From the NCBI GenBank assembly GCA_900543805.1, contig UQTE01000009.1:24684-88683 (forward strand): a stretch of DNA of 64,000 nt. The letters are read 5' to 3'. The notes below the pieces were generated by a model. The model saw only the letters and a program-made list of their open reading frames with translations. It was not told where the DNA came from and ran no database searches. Of this stretch, positions 8,355-17,700 are shown in pieces; the first letter of the stretch is position 1, and each line of letters starts with the position of its first letter. This DNA comes from an uncultured Sutterella sp. (GTDB lineage Bacteria; Pseudomonadota; Gammaproteobacteria; Burkholderiales; Burkholderiaceae_F). The position numbers and the translations under genes are program-made.

Positions 8355-10139
8355 TCAGCCCTCCCCGTCCGCCTTGTCGGCGGATGCGTCGGCCTGCGGG
8401 AGCGCCTTCCATTCGTAGTCGGCGCCCGTGGCGTTTCGCCCGAAGCCCGGCTGATTCACCCGGGCGGGAACATTGTCGCCGTCGGCCGTCACGATGCGCG
8501 GCGTAATGAGGATGTGCCGCTCCATCTGTCGGCCGCTCGTCGAGCTCGACTTGAAGAGGTGCCCCAAAATCGGAATGTCCTTCAGAATCGGAACGCCGCT
8601 GTCGCCCTCGGACTTTTGTTCGTAGTAGTAGCCGCCGATCAGAAGCGACTGTCCCGCCTCGACCATGGCCTGCGTGTTGATTCTCGTCTGCTTGATGGGG
8701 TTCACCGTCAGGGTGTCGCCCGACTCTCCCACCGTCTGATAGCCCGACGACGCGTCGTTCTGGTCGTCCTGCACGCTCACGGCGAGCTTGATCGAGGTCT
8801 TTCCCCCTTCATGAATGATGTGCGGCGTCACGCGCAGGACCGTACCCGCCTCCACGCGGTAGAGATCCACCGCCTCCTGTCCGCGAAGCGGAATGTAGTA
8901 GGTCGTGGTGTTCTCGAGCACCGCCTCCACGTTGTCGACGGTGAGGACCGACGGACGGCCGAGCATGCGCGCGGCGTTTTCCGATTCGAGCGCGTTGATG
9001 CTCGCCATGAAGTAGTCCGACCCGTGCGTGTAGATCGTGGAGAGGAGCGCCCCGCCCGAGGAGAGGTCCGACGAGATGCCGGGCGTGTCGCCTCCCACGG
9101 GCGTGTTTTCCGAGCCCAGCGACCCTCCGCCCTGCCAGTTGCCGCCGCCCTTGCCGCGGAAGTTGACGCCGAGCTCGCGGCTTGCGTTCGTGTCGATGTC
9201 GACGATCGCCGCGTGAATTTCCACGAGTTCGACGGGTTTGTCGAGACTCCTGATCACCTCTTCGTAATACGGCATGCGGTAGGCGAAGTCGGAGACGAGC
9301 ACGGCGTTGACGCGCGGATCCGCGATGATGCTCACCGCCCCCTGAGCGACGGGCGTCGCGTTGACGGGCCCGGGCTGCGCATCGCGCTTCTTTTGCCTCG
9401 AGAGTCCCTCGGCGCCGAGACTCGGCACGCTTTCCGCACGGGCCGGCCCGTTGGCGCCGCCCGAGACGGTCGTGCCGCCCACGGACTGTCCGAGCACCAT
9501 GCCGCGCAGGATCGACGCGATCCCGGGTACCGTGACGGTGCGGTCCATGCTCGAGAGTTCGATGTCGTCGGCCCAAGCGTGGCGGATCGGGAAGACCCGC
9601 ATTTCGATCTTCTCGGATTGCACGGCAAGATAGGCGTCCGCCGCGGCGCGGATCGACGTGAGATAGGCTTCGGGCCCCTTCAACGTAAGCATGTTCCCTT
9701 CGGCGTTCACCGAGACGGGGAGCTCCGCCGCGACGAAGCCCGATCGCTTGAGCGAATCGACGAGCGCCTTGGCGGAACCGCTCGGCACCGTAAGGAATTC
9801 CTTGCGAACGTCGGACGCGGAATAAAAGTGAATCGTGTCCCCGAGAACGTAGTGACCCACGCCGTAGGCTTCGCTCATGGCGGATAGGAAGTCGTTCGGA
9901 GCGACGCGCTGAAAGCGCCCGCTCACCCTTCCCTTCACCGCGTCGCCGTCAAAGGCGACGGAAAGTCCCTGGGTCTTCGCAAAGCCCGTGAGGACCGTGC
10001 GGAGCTCATGTCCGTTGGCGAAATAAGAAAAGGATTTCTTCAGTTCGGCCGAGAGGACCGTCTCGGGCAACGCGGCGCCCGCGCCGAGCAGACAGGCGAC
10101 CCCGACGCCGAGAAGAGACGAAAGAAAACGACGGTTCAT
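8355..10139 (-). CDS. sctC: T3SS outer-membrane secretin SctC
   Basis: The protein has 594 residues. There is a Sec signal peptide (residues 1-30). Periplasmic N0/N1/N3-like domains follow, including the SFSYFANGHELRTVL opening typical of YscC-type secretins. The C-terminal secretin channel domain (about 360-570) contains VPILKDIPILGHLFKSSS, the hallmark of the family, and ends in HILITPRIV. The start is the ATG at 10139; a GTG directly before it is also in frame, but GAGGGG fits the ATG better. It forms the outer-membrane ring of the injectisome. No pilotin gene is seen in the window. Confidence 0.96.
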   Translation of the reverse strand: MNRRFLSSLLGVGVACLLGAGAALPETVLSAELKKSFSYFANGHELRTVLTGFAKTQGLSVAFDGDAVKGRVSGRFQRVAPNDFLSAMSEAYGVGHYVLGDTIHFYSASDVRKEFLTVPSGSAKALVDSLKRSGFVAAELPVSVNAEGNMLTLKGPEAYLTSIRAAADAYLAVQSEKIEMRVFPIRHAWADDIELSSMDRTVTVPGIASILRGMVLGQSVGGTTVSGGANGPARAESVPSLGAEGLSRQKKRDAQPGPVNATPVAQGAVSIIADPRVNAVLVSDFAYRMPYYEEVIRSLDKPVELVEIHAAIVDIDTNASRELGVNFRGKGGGNWQGGGSLGSENTPVGGDTPGISSDLSSGGALLSTIYTHGSDYFMASINALESENAARMLGRPSVLTVDNVEAVLENTTTYYIPLRGQEAVDLYRVEAGTVLRVTPHIIHEGGKTSIKLAVSVQDDQNDASSGYQTVGESGDTLTVNPIKQTRINTQAMVEAGQSLLIGGYYYEQKSEGDSGVPILKDIPILGHLFKSSSTSGRQMERHILITPRIVTADGDNVPARVNQPGFGRNATGADYEWKALPQADASADKADGEG

Positions 10140-10153
10140 CACGATTCGCCCCC

Positions 10154-10624
10154 TCAGAATTTCAGACCGGGCGCAAACCAGTCGGTCCCAAACTGCGAAA
10201 AGGGAGAATCGGCCGGACGCGGCGCCGCCCCCGAAGCGCCCTCAAGCGTCTTCTTCCAACGTGCCGCCTCGTTGAGAAAAACCTCCGCCTCGCGCACCGC
10301 ACCGTCGCCGGAAAGGCCGTCAAGAGAAAAGTCGCGCACGAGCTGCAGCCGTCCCGAGTCGGCGCAAAGACGCGCCCGACCGTAGGGCATCAGGGCGGCG
10401 CACACCATGCCGAGACGATCGCTCTTTTCCGCGTAGTCGGGTTCGTTCTCCGAAGGCGCCTCCCCCATGTCCGAGGTCAGAATGCACAGTCGTCCATCGG
10501 GAGAATGAAGAGCGAAGTCAAGCCCGTCTTCGAGATGAAAGCGAAAGACCCCGTCCGCGCCGGCCTTGGGCATCGTCCAGCCGGTTTCGTTCGTGAGGGT
10601 CTTCAGGGCTTCTTGAAAATTCAT
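10154..10624 (-). CDS. CesT/YscB-like T3SS chaperone
   Basis: The 156-residue protein starts at the ATG at 10624; the frame is open upstream but MNFQEALKTLTNETG is the usual opening of CesT/SycE-like class I chaperones (one amphipathic helix followed by a twisted sheet, here GVFRFHLEDGLDFALHSPDGRLCILTSD). As first gene of the sctC operon it holds the place of yscB, whose product pairs with SycN to chaperone the gatekeeper YopN; a SycN-like gene and sctW occur in the opposite operon. No clear ribosome site precedes the ATG. The partner assignment is an inference from position. Confidence 0.7.
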   Translation of the reverse strand: MNFQEALKTLTNETGWTMPKAGADGVFRFHLEDGLDFALHSPDGRLCILTSDMGEAPSENEPDYAEKSDRLGMVCAALMPYGRARLCADSGRLQLVRDFSLDGLSGDGAVREAEVFLNEAARWKKTLEGASGAAPRPADSPFSQFGTDWFAPGLKF

Positions 10625-10636
10625 AGATGCATCTAT
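10623..10636. repeat. 14-bp perfect palindrome at the start of the sctC operon
   Basis: ATAGATGCATCTAT is its own reverse complement and overlaps the first base of the ATG of the YscB-like gene. A regulator bound here would sit at the head of the main structural operon. It may also be chance, since 14-bp palindromes are not rare over 64 kb. Confidence 0.35.
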
Positions 10637-10959
10637 CGTGTAAACCGCGGGGAAAGGCTGCGCGGGATCTCTCAAACCGCGCGCGGAACGGGGACTTGAG
10701 CCGACTCCCGTCCATTCGACCATTATGCCTCAAAATCCGTCCCGCCTACGCCCCCGCGCATCGAAGGCCATCCTATCGTTTCCTTTTATTCCCAATCGAC
10801 CGAAACGCAAAGAACGGAATGAATGCACACCGTTTACAATGATCTTTTGTAGTCCCCTCCCGCTTTTTTCGGATCGGGAATTTCTTCCGGGTCGTCCGGA
10901 TCATGTTTCACGATCGTTTCCGAACGTCGATTCGGGACGATTCAGCCAAAGGAGCCGTC
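10625..10959. promoter_or_regulatory. Divergent intergenic region between the two T3SS operons
   Basis: This 335-base segment separates the leftward (sctC to sctQ) and rightward (translocator to sctV) operons and must hold promoters for both. It is less GC-rich around 10790-10860 than the coding flanks. I see no convincing sigma-70 -35/-10 pair with proper spacing, only isolated TTTACA-like hexamers (about 10831), so an alternative sigma factor or an activator is likely. No gene is supported inside it. Confidence 0.6.
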
Positions 10960-11241
10960 ATGGCGGAAGACAAACTGCTGCAGCAAAAGGAAGCGCTCGA
11001 GCGCATGAAGGGCGAACTCGCCCGTCTCAACGAAGCCTTCGACCAGGCGAAGAAGGCTCTCGGCGTCAAAGGGGATCTTCCCCAGGCCCAAGACGAAGAG
11101 GTTCCGCCCGCGCTTCGCGAAGCGCTCCAAAAGAGCGTCGAGCGCGCTCAGGAAGCGGGCCGCTCGGCCGTAAAGGAAATGCAGGGCCAGGGTGCCTCCC
11201 GTCCTGCGGGACGCGCCCGCCGCGGCGCCCTCTCCATCTGA
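10960..11241 (+). CDS. Small coiled-coil T3SS protein in LcrG/SseA position
   Basis: The 93-residue protein starts at the ATG at 10960 behind AAAGGAG; the frame is open further upstream without a ribosome site. Residues 3-35 are a charged coiled coil (LLQQKEALERMKGELARLNE), the middle is acidic, a second helix spans about 50-72, and the tail is basic (RPAGRARRGALSI). It opens the operon before the tip/filament gene, as lcrG does before lcrV and sseA before sseB, so a role as chaperone or plug for the next gene product is likely. There is no decisive motif; length matches LcrG (95) and SseA (108). Confidence 0.6.
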   Translation: MAEDKLLQQKEALERMKGELARLNEAFDQAKKALGVKGDLPQAQDEEVPPALREALQKSVERAQEAGRSAVKEMQGQGASRPAGRARRGALSI

Positions 11242-11376
11242 TCGGACCGTCCGCTCCGAGTTCCTTTTCCGACCGCTTTCCGAGATTTCGCTCATGGCCA
11301 TTTCCGAACTCAATCTTTTTTCGGACGGCATTGCGGTCGGTCCCATCCGTCTTCATTCTTTTCACAGGCATACATC

Positions 11377-11976
11377 ATGAGCATCAACTCCATTAACGGC
11401 AGCGTCTCGCTCGGCGTCCCCCCGCAGGTCGACGAAGAAGGGAATGTCATCACGCAGGACCCCGACTCCGACATCAAGGATCCCTCCGCAATACAGACGG
11501 ACAAGGTCAACACGCCCGATAGCGAAACGATCGACGATGACATCGCGTTCAAGGGAAGCATCCAGTTCCGCTTCGCGCTCTATCAGCTCAACTACGCCAA
11601 TCAGTGCCGGCAGAACGCCGTCAACTACATGGGGCAGATCGAGCAGGTTCAGGACCAGGCCGAAGAGGCGGCCGAGATGATCACCAAGGCCCGCGACGCC
11701 GAGGCCAAGGGCTCGGGCGTCCCCGCGGAGGTCGTGAGCTATATGAAAACGCACAAGCTCGGCATGAAAGGGAGCGCGAGCAGCTGCTCGAGCGATGACT
11801 GGAGCTACAACCTCGCCTCGCTTACGCAGTACCAGGAGTCGATCAGCAGCAAGACCCAGACCCTGATGGTCTATCTGCAGGACTTCATCAGTCAGTACAA
11901 CAGCTATCTGCAGGGCGCCAACGCCGCCGTTCAGGAAAGCGCCTCCACGATGCGCGCCATCCTCACCGGCCGTTGA
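11377..11976 (+). CDS. sctA: Secreted T3SS tip/filament protein SctA, EspA/Bsp22-like
   Basis: The 199-residue protein has no signal peptide. A polar N-terminus is followed by a helix with FALYQLNYANQCRQNAVNYM (about 66-85), a central charged helix, and a C-terminal amphipathic coiled coil (about 145-199, SLTQYQESISSKTQ and onward). This two-coiled-coil plan and length match EspA (192), SseB (196) and Bordetella Bsp22 (205), which extend the needle as a filament. The much longer LcrV/IpaD type does not fit. It has three Cys residues, at about 77, 135 and 136, which is unusual for this class. It precedes the chaperone and translocator genes. Confidence 0.75.
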   Translation: MSINSINGSVSLGVPPQVDEEGNVITQDPDSDIKDPSAIQTDKVNTPDSETIDDDIAFKGSIQFRFALYQLNYANQCRQNAVNYMGQIEQVQDQAEEAAEMITKARDAEAKGSGVPAEVVSYMKTHKLGMKGSASSCSSDDWSYNLASLTQYQESISSKTQTLMVYLQDFISQYNSYLQGANAAVQESASTMRAILTGR

Positions 11977-12002
11977 TTCCCGCATACAAACGGAGAAATG
12001 CC

Positions 12003-12488
12003 GTGACGAAACCCGTACTTTCCCCCGAGGCCCTGCTCGCCCTTTGGCAAGCCCTCGAAAACGGTCCCACCGCCAAAGAGATCGCCGCCGTCGACGACGC
12101 CTGCGTCGAGTCGCTCTATGCGCTCGGGCACGACCTCTACAAGGCCGAAAATTTCCGCGACGCCGAAGCGGTCTTTCGAGCGCTCGCCTTTCTGAACCCC
12201 AAGGACCGCCGCTTCTGGATGGGATTGGGCGGCGCGAGACAGGGCCTCGGACACTTCTCCGAGGCAAGCGACGCCTATCAGCTCGCCGCCCTGGCTTCGG
12301 GCCTCGGCGACCCCGAACCCCTCCTCTACGCCGCGCAGTGCTTCCTGCAGATGAAGAAAAAAGACGAGGCGAAGGCGGGGCTTGAGGCCGTTTTGCGAAC
12401 GGGCGATCCCTCGGACGCGCGCACGGCCGAATGCCGTAGCCGCGCGGCCGCTCTTCTCGAACTGCTCTCGGGCGCGCCCAAACCCTGA
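12003..12488 (+). CDS. LcrH/SycD-type TPR translocator chaperone, copy 1
   Basis: The 161-residue protein starts at a GTG (12003) behind CGGAGA. Three TPR repeats span about 40-145, including the class II chaperone pattern FRALAFLNPKDRRFWMGLGGARQ, which matches the diagnostic SycD/IpgC/SicA segment (F-x-x-L-C/A-x-x-(N/D)-P-x-x-x-x-(F/Y)-W-x-G-L-G). Such proteins keep hydrophobic translocators soluble before export. A paralogue follows 29 bases downstream. Bordetella bcrH1/bcrH2 is a parallel case of two such chaperones in one locus. Confidence 0.9.
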   Translation: MTKPVLSPEALLALWQALENGPTAKEIAAVDDACVESLYALGHDLYKAENFRDAEAVFRALAFLNPKDRRFWMGLGGARQGLGHFSEASDAYQLAALASGLGDPEPLLYAAQCFLQMKKKDEAKAGLEAVLRTGDPSDARTAECRSRAAALLELLSGAPKP

Positions 12489-12517
12489 GACCGATACCGA
12501 CACGGGAGGATATTCCT

Positions 12518-13003
12518 TTGACCAAACACATCGTTTCCCAGGAAGTCGTCGACAGAATCGTCGCGGCCGTGCGCAAAGGCGCGACCGTCGCGCAGATCAC
12601 GGGCACTTCGCCCGAAACGCTCGAACAGCTCTACGCGCTCGCGCACAATCTCTACGGATCGCAAAGCTTTGCCGACGCCGAAACGCTCTTTCGGGCGCTT
12701 TGCCTCTACAACCCCCACGAACCCAAGTACTGGATGGGGCTCGGCGGTTCGCGCCAGGCGCAGGGACGCTTTGAAGGGGCGTCGGACGCCTATCAGATGG
12801 CGGCCCTCACGACGGGGCTCTCCGATCCGGAACCGCTCTTCTTCGCCGCGCGCTGTCTTCTGAAGATGAACAAAAAGGCGGAGGCCGTCGAAGGACTCGA
12901 AGGTCTTCTCGGCATCGGCGACGATGCCAATCCCCGTCACGCCGACGTGCACCGCCGCGCCGAATCGCTCCTTGCGCTTCTCAAGGGAGGGAAAACAGTA
13001 TGA
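12518..13003 (+). CDS. LcrH/SycD-type TPR translocator chaperone, copy 2
   Basis: The 161-residue paralogue of the preceding gene starts at a TTG (12518) after GGGAGG. The core YNPHEPKYWMGLGGSRQ and the segment ASDAYQMAALTTGLSDPEPL are near copies of copy 1. The stop overlaps the start of the translocator gene (ATGA at 13000-13003), so chaperone and translocator are co-translated. By position this copy probably serves the YopB-like protein and copy 1 the other translocator or the filament protein; that split is inference. Confidence 0.9.
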   Translation: MTKHIVSQEVVDRIVAAVRKGATVAQITGTSPETLEQLYALAHNLYGSQSFADAETLFRALCLYNPHEPKYWMGLGGSRQAQGRFEGASDAYQMAALTTGLSDPEPLFFAARCLLKMNKKAEAVEGLEGLLGIGDDANPRHADVHRRAESLLALLKGGKTV

Positions 13004-14001
13004 CGAACATCGACAAAGTCGGATCCGCCGGATTCGATCCCTCGGTCACTTTCACGGATCCCCTCTCGAGGCTTGCGAACCGCACGCTCGAGGACGTTCC
13101 CCCCGCCGCGGACGGGAAAACCGTCCCCCCCTCGGACCTTCCGACGCTTGAAGCGCCCGCGCACGCCCTGTCCATCGAGCGGCTCGTCGCGGCGATCGGA
13201 AACGAAATGCGCCGTCAGGGCGTTCGAGAAGGACTCGACGCGATTGACTCGCAGGCGCAGGAGATCGATCAGAAGTACTCGGAAAAGCTCGCGGAAATCG
13301 CCAAGGAAATCGACAAGAAGGAAAACCAGTCGATCTGGGACAAGATCTGCAAGGTCTTTCGCTGCATCGGCATGGCGCTCGGCTTCATCGCCTCGATCGC
13401 GACCATCGCGGCGGGCTCGGCCATGGGGAACCCGGCCCTGATCGTCGCGGGCGTCGCCGCCCTTCTTCTCACGATCGACAGCGTCGTATCGGAAGCGACG
13501 GGCGGCAAAGTCAGCCTTTCGGCCGGATTTACGGAACTCGGCAAAGTCTTCGGCCTGAGCGACAACACCGCGAAATGGTTCGGCTTCGGCATGAACATGG
13601 CGCTCACGGTCGCGGCCGTCGCGATCAGTTTCGGCGGCGCCGCGGCGAGTTCGGCCGCCTCGGCCTTGAGGGGCGCGACCGACCTCGGCGCCAAGCTTCT
13701 CAACATCACGAGCAAGGCTTCGGTCGTCACCAACATCGGCCAGGGCGTCGTCGGCGTCGGCACGGGCGTCTCGAACGCCGTGCTCGCTTCGATCAACTAC
13801 GACATCGAACAGATCAAGGCGCGCAAGGTCGACATCGAAGCCATCCTCGAGCGCATGCGCGCCGACATGGAAACCTCCGAAGAGTTCGTCGAGCACGAAC
13901 TCGAGGTTGCCAACGACCTTATGGAAAAGGTGACGGAAATTTCGCAAAACTGCGCCCAAACGACCGCCGCCGTTCTGACGAACGCACCCGCCACGGCGTA
14001 A
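13000..14001 (+). CDS. sctE: T3SS pore-forming translocator SctE (YopB/SseC/BopB type)
   Basis: The 333-residue protein has no signal peptide. A coiled-coil segment spans about 80-115. A hydrophobic pair lies at about 120-162 (MALGFIASIATIAAG, then ALIVAGVAALLLTID) and a second region at about 195-222 (FGFGMNMALTVAAVAISFGG). C-terminal helices run from about 260. This two-hydrophobic-region plan is that of the large translocator, which inserts in the host membrane with SctB. It is a little shorter than YopB (401) and BopB. It is coupled to the upstream chaperone by an ATGA overlap. Confidence 0.9.
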   Translation: MTNIDKVGSAGFDPSVTFTDPLSRLANRTLEDVPPAADGKTVPPSDLPTLEAPAHALSIERLVAAIGNEMRRQGVREGLDAIDSQAQEIDQKYSEKLAEIAKEIDKKENQSIWDKICKVFRCIGMALGFIASIATIAAGSAMGNPALIVAGVAALLLTIDSVVSEATGGKVSLSAGFTELGKVFGLSDNTAKWFGFGMNMALTVAAVAISFGGAAASSAASALRGATDLGAKLLNITSKASVVTNIGQGVVGVGTGVSNAVLASINYDIEQIKARKVDIEAILERMRADMETSEEFVEHELEVANDLMEKVTEISQNCAQTTAAVLTNAPATA

Positions 14002-14014
14002 GAAGGAGACCGAC

Positions 14015-14683
14015 ATGATTGATTCCATCCGCAACGCCCCCATAAGCGCAATGAACGCTCCCGTCGTCGGGGGCAAGCAGTCGACCGAAAAGACGGGCTC
14101 TTCGTCGGAGTTCACGCTGCCGCCGCTTACGGCCGCCTCCGCGAGCCTCGGAAGCGCCCTTCTCGCCAAGATTTCGGAAATCAGCGAAGAGCAGCGGCGC
14201 GCCAACGCCATGGTCCGCGCCGAGCAGACGGTCGCGACGGTGAACAAGCTCCACGATCAGGCCGAAGAAATCCGCAGTCAGGCGACGGCCGCGTTCGCGT
14301 GTTCGATCTGTTCCTCGATCATCTCGATCGGCGCCTCGGTCCTCTCGATCGCGGGCACCGGCAAAGCCATGTCGGACGCCGCAAAAATCAACGACGCGGC
14401 CGAACGCGCGGCGTCGCTCACGGCGATGACCCAGCGCGTCGGAGCGGTTGCCGAATCGGTTCAGGGCACCGCAAAGATGTTCAGCGCCGGGGAAACTTTG
14501 GCGACGGGCATCGGCCAGGCGGCGCAGACCCACATTCAGGCCGAAATCGAAATGCTTCGCGCCTCGACCGAAGAGGTCAACGAATTGATCGACGCGCTTC
14601 GCGAAGTCGTCGACAAGGCGACGAGCGCCCAGGACGCCATCCAACAGTCGGAAAACCAGGCGCGCACCCGCATTCTCGGGTAA
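14015..14683 (+). CDS. sctB: T3SS minor translocator SctB (YopD/SseD/EspB type)
   Basis: The 222-residue protein starts at the ATG at 14015 behind AGAAGGAG. It has a disordered N-terminus (1-35), a helix with coiled-coil character (50-90), a single hydrophobic helix (about 93-116, CSICSSIISIGASVLSIAG), and a long amphipathic C-terminal helix (to about 220). The single membrane segment and position behind the large translocator match SseD/YopD. It would form the host-membrane pore with SctE. Confidence 0.87.
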   Translation: MIDSIRNAPISAMNAPVVGGKQSTEKTGSSSEFTLPPLTAASASLGSALLAKISEISEEQRRANAMVRAEQTVATVNKLHDQAEEIRSQATAAFACSICSSIISIGASVLSIAGTGKAMSDAAKINDAAERAASLTAMTQRVGAVAESVQGTAKMFSAGETLATGIGQAAQTHIQAEIEMLRASTEEVNELIDALREVVDKATSAQDAIQQSENQARTRILG

Positions 14684-14701
14684 ATTCAGCCGACCGGAAC
14701 G

Positions 14702-14726
14702 CCGTGCGCGGATTCTGCGCGCACGG
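14702..14726 (+). other. Intercistronic stem-loop between translocator and effector-candidate genes
   Basis: CCGTGCGC and GCGCACGG can pair around a short loop in the 94-base gap after sctB. A T-run (CTTTTT) occurs about 23 bases further on, too far for a canonical intrinsic terminator. It could stabilise the upstream mRNA end or lower expression of the next gene. Confidence 0.4.
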
Positions 14727-14777
14727 ACGCCCGGCCGATCCTTTTTCAGGGCACCCGCCCCTCACGCGAGACAGACC

Positions 14778-17700
14778 ATGACCGGCATCGACGCACTGAG
14801 CGGACAAAACCGCATCAACGCTGATCTTCTCATTGATCACAGCGTAAACCTCGACGAACTCGCTCCGACGCACTTCTCGACGGCCACTAAGGTCATCCTC
14901 GGGATCTTTACGCTCGGGATCGGCGCAATCGCGCTCGCCATCGTCGAGCATGTCAGCAAATCCCATCAGGCGGCGCTCGCCCAAGACATCATCAACCTCA
15001 AGGACGAGCTCTCCCGCCTCTCCGTGAACCAGCTGCACATGGTCATGGTCGGCGGGAAAAAGGTCACTCTCGAGCAGACTCAGGTCGACGGGCCCCTCTG
15101 GGTCTCCTTCGAAGAGGGCGGACAGGTCCACCGGATCCAATCCAACTACAACCCCGCGTCGCTCGTCGACCGCCTTGAGAACGACATGGTTTCGCACCTC
15201 GAGTTCTACGGACGCGACGAAGCCGTCCGGATTCTCTCTCGGGAGAGCGCCCTTCTTCCTCCCGACGAAGCCCTTTCGACCCATTCGAGCCGTCTGCGGG
15301 AACTTTCCCTCCTGACGCTCGAGGGAACGCTCGGCTACCGCCCGGCGGACCTCAGCACGACGAGCACGAAGCTTCTCGCGCAGTTCGCGATCTCCGCCGC
15401 GTGCGGACACCTGCGTACCGAAGAGGACGTGCAGTATCTTCTCGACACGATCGGCAACGCGCAGCGCATCAACGACGAAGAGGTGCTCGAACTCCTCGCG
15501 CAACTCGACGGCGAGATCGTCGCCTCGGGCCGCGAGAGCGTCGACCGCGTCGTGCGCACGGACGTGCTGCGCGCGGGCGAACCGAAGGCCGACGCGGCGA
15601 GCGACCCGGGCGCCGCGACGCGGCAGCTCCTCGCGGACCTCATTCTCAACCGCGAGACGGACATCGTCGACCGCTACGCCGAGCAGCCCGGCGAACGCGT
15701 CCGCCACACGCTTCTCGCGCACGTCGACACGATCGCGCATCTCATCAAGGATCCGTCGGGACTCCAATCGCTCCCCGCGCCCCTTCGCCCGGCCGTGGAA
15801 GACTTCATCGACTCCTATCGGTCGAACCTCGCCGCGAACGTCGCCCTCTCTCTTCTGCCGGAAGCCACGATTGCCGAGCAGTTGCGCGGGGTTCTCTCCG
15901 ATCCCTCGAACGCCGTGGTGAATCAGCGCACCTACGCGCAGCTCGAGCTCAACATCGGCGAAATGACGACGCGGGCCGCGTCGGAGATTCAGGAGACCGT
16001 CCGCCGGGAGTTCGCCAACCTCATGGCCGACCGCGCTGGGGACGGCGCCCCGGCGGCCGACGCCAAGCCCGAACCCGCTCGCGGCACGGTCGAGTGGCTC
16101 GACTACAAACTCACGAAGAGCGGCGTCGACCTCGAGAGCGACGGCTACGGCCGCTTCATGCGGCTCGTCCTTGACCGCTACTTCGAAGACATGCCCGAGA
16201 TCGATCAGCGCGCCATGCTGAGTTCGATGCTGCGCTTCGCGCCCGACGACGCCTCGCCCGGCCAGCTTCTCGGGGCGCTCCTCAAGGGCGCGGGCCCCAT
16301 CATGCAGAAGATGCTCCAGGGCCTCAACGTCGCCGGAATGGATCCCACCTTCCGCGAGGCGCTTCAGGACATGAAGAGCAACCTTGCCCCGATTCCGGAA
16401 AACGTCGTGAAGGCCCATCTCCTTCACATGGTCGAAAGTTCGCACGGTCAGATCCGCTCGATCGACGTAACGCGCTCTTTGGGCGCGGCCTCCGTCGGAC
16501 AGGCGCTGCTCTGCAACATGACGCTTGCCGACGGCTCGACCCGCGAAGTGGTGATCAAGATTCTTCGTCCCGACGCCAAGGCCCGCGCGCAGCGGGAAGC
16601 GGAGATCTTCCGCTCGGCCGCCCGCCGGGTAAACGGCATGCCCGTCACGTTCGAGGGGCAGCTCGCCCGCATCATGGACGAACTCGATCTGCGCATCGAA
16701 GCCGAAAACATCCGAAAGGGTCAGATCTACAACCTCAAGCCGGTCAACGGGAATCCCCCCGCCATCGCGAGCATGTCGCTCAACGAGTTCGTCGAACCCA
16801 CGGCCAACACGCTCGTCATCGACAAGGCGCCCGGCCAGACGGTCGACAAGTATCTCGCGGACGTGGGCCGAAAGCTCGACGCCCTCATCGATCCGCTCGC
16901 CGCCACCGGAGACGCGCCTGCGGGGCGCGTGCGCACGTGGACCCACGAGCGAATCAGTCAGGAGGACTCGCTTGAGCGGCAGCGCCAGCTCCTCGAACTT
17001 CATCACGAACTCTACGTGAGCTATCAGCTCCTCGCCCACTTCGCCAAGCAGTGGGTGACGGAGGGGATTTTCGGGAAGGGCTTCTACCACGGCGACCTCC
17101 ACGCCGGGAACATGATGATCGACAAGGAACGCCTCACCGTGATCGACTTCGGCAACGCCACGACCCTCGGGGAGCAGGAACAGACGGAGGTGACCCGCAT
17201 GGTGGCCGCGGCCGCCGCCCGCGATTCGAAGCTCTTTCTCGAAGGCTACCGCGGACTCCTGAGCGACCGCGGCAAGGTGGTCTTCAAGCAGAAGGAAGCC
17301 GAAATCCGTGCGGTGGTGGACGACGTTCTTCGCTGCGGCACCGTTGAAGACACCGCCAAGCGCATTGCGGTGCTCCTCACCGAGCTCCAAAAGCTCGGCC
17401 TCGAACTCCCCGCGCCGATCTTCAACTTCTCGCAGTGCCAGATGCGTCTGCAGGGCGCGATGGAGGAGATGGCGGGGCTCTTCGAGAGAATCCGCACGGC
17501 CTTCTTCAAGGCGGGCGGCCACGCCGAAGTCTTCGAAATGCTCGATCCCCTCGCGCTCGGCTGGCGCATTTCCGAATCCGAAGGCTTCGTCGGAACCCTC
17601 CACGGCTACCAGCAAGTTCGGGACGCCACCGACGCGCCCTTCGCGGCGACGACCGACCCCGACGAATTCGGTCTGACGAGCGTCGTCGAACAAAGTTTCG

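Noticed and set aside
11294..11380. Short ORF (28 codons) between the LcrG-position gene and sctA
   Set aside because: No ribosome site of its own, overlaps the sctA ribosome region and shows no coding character.
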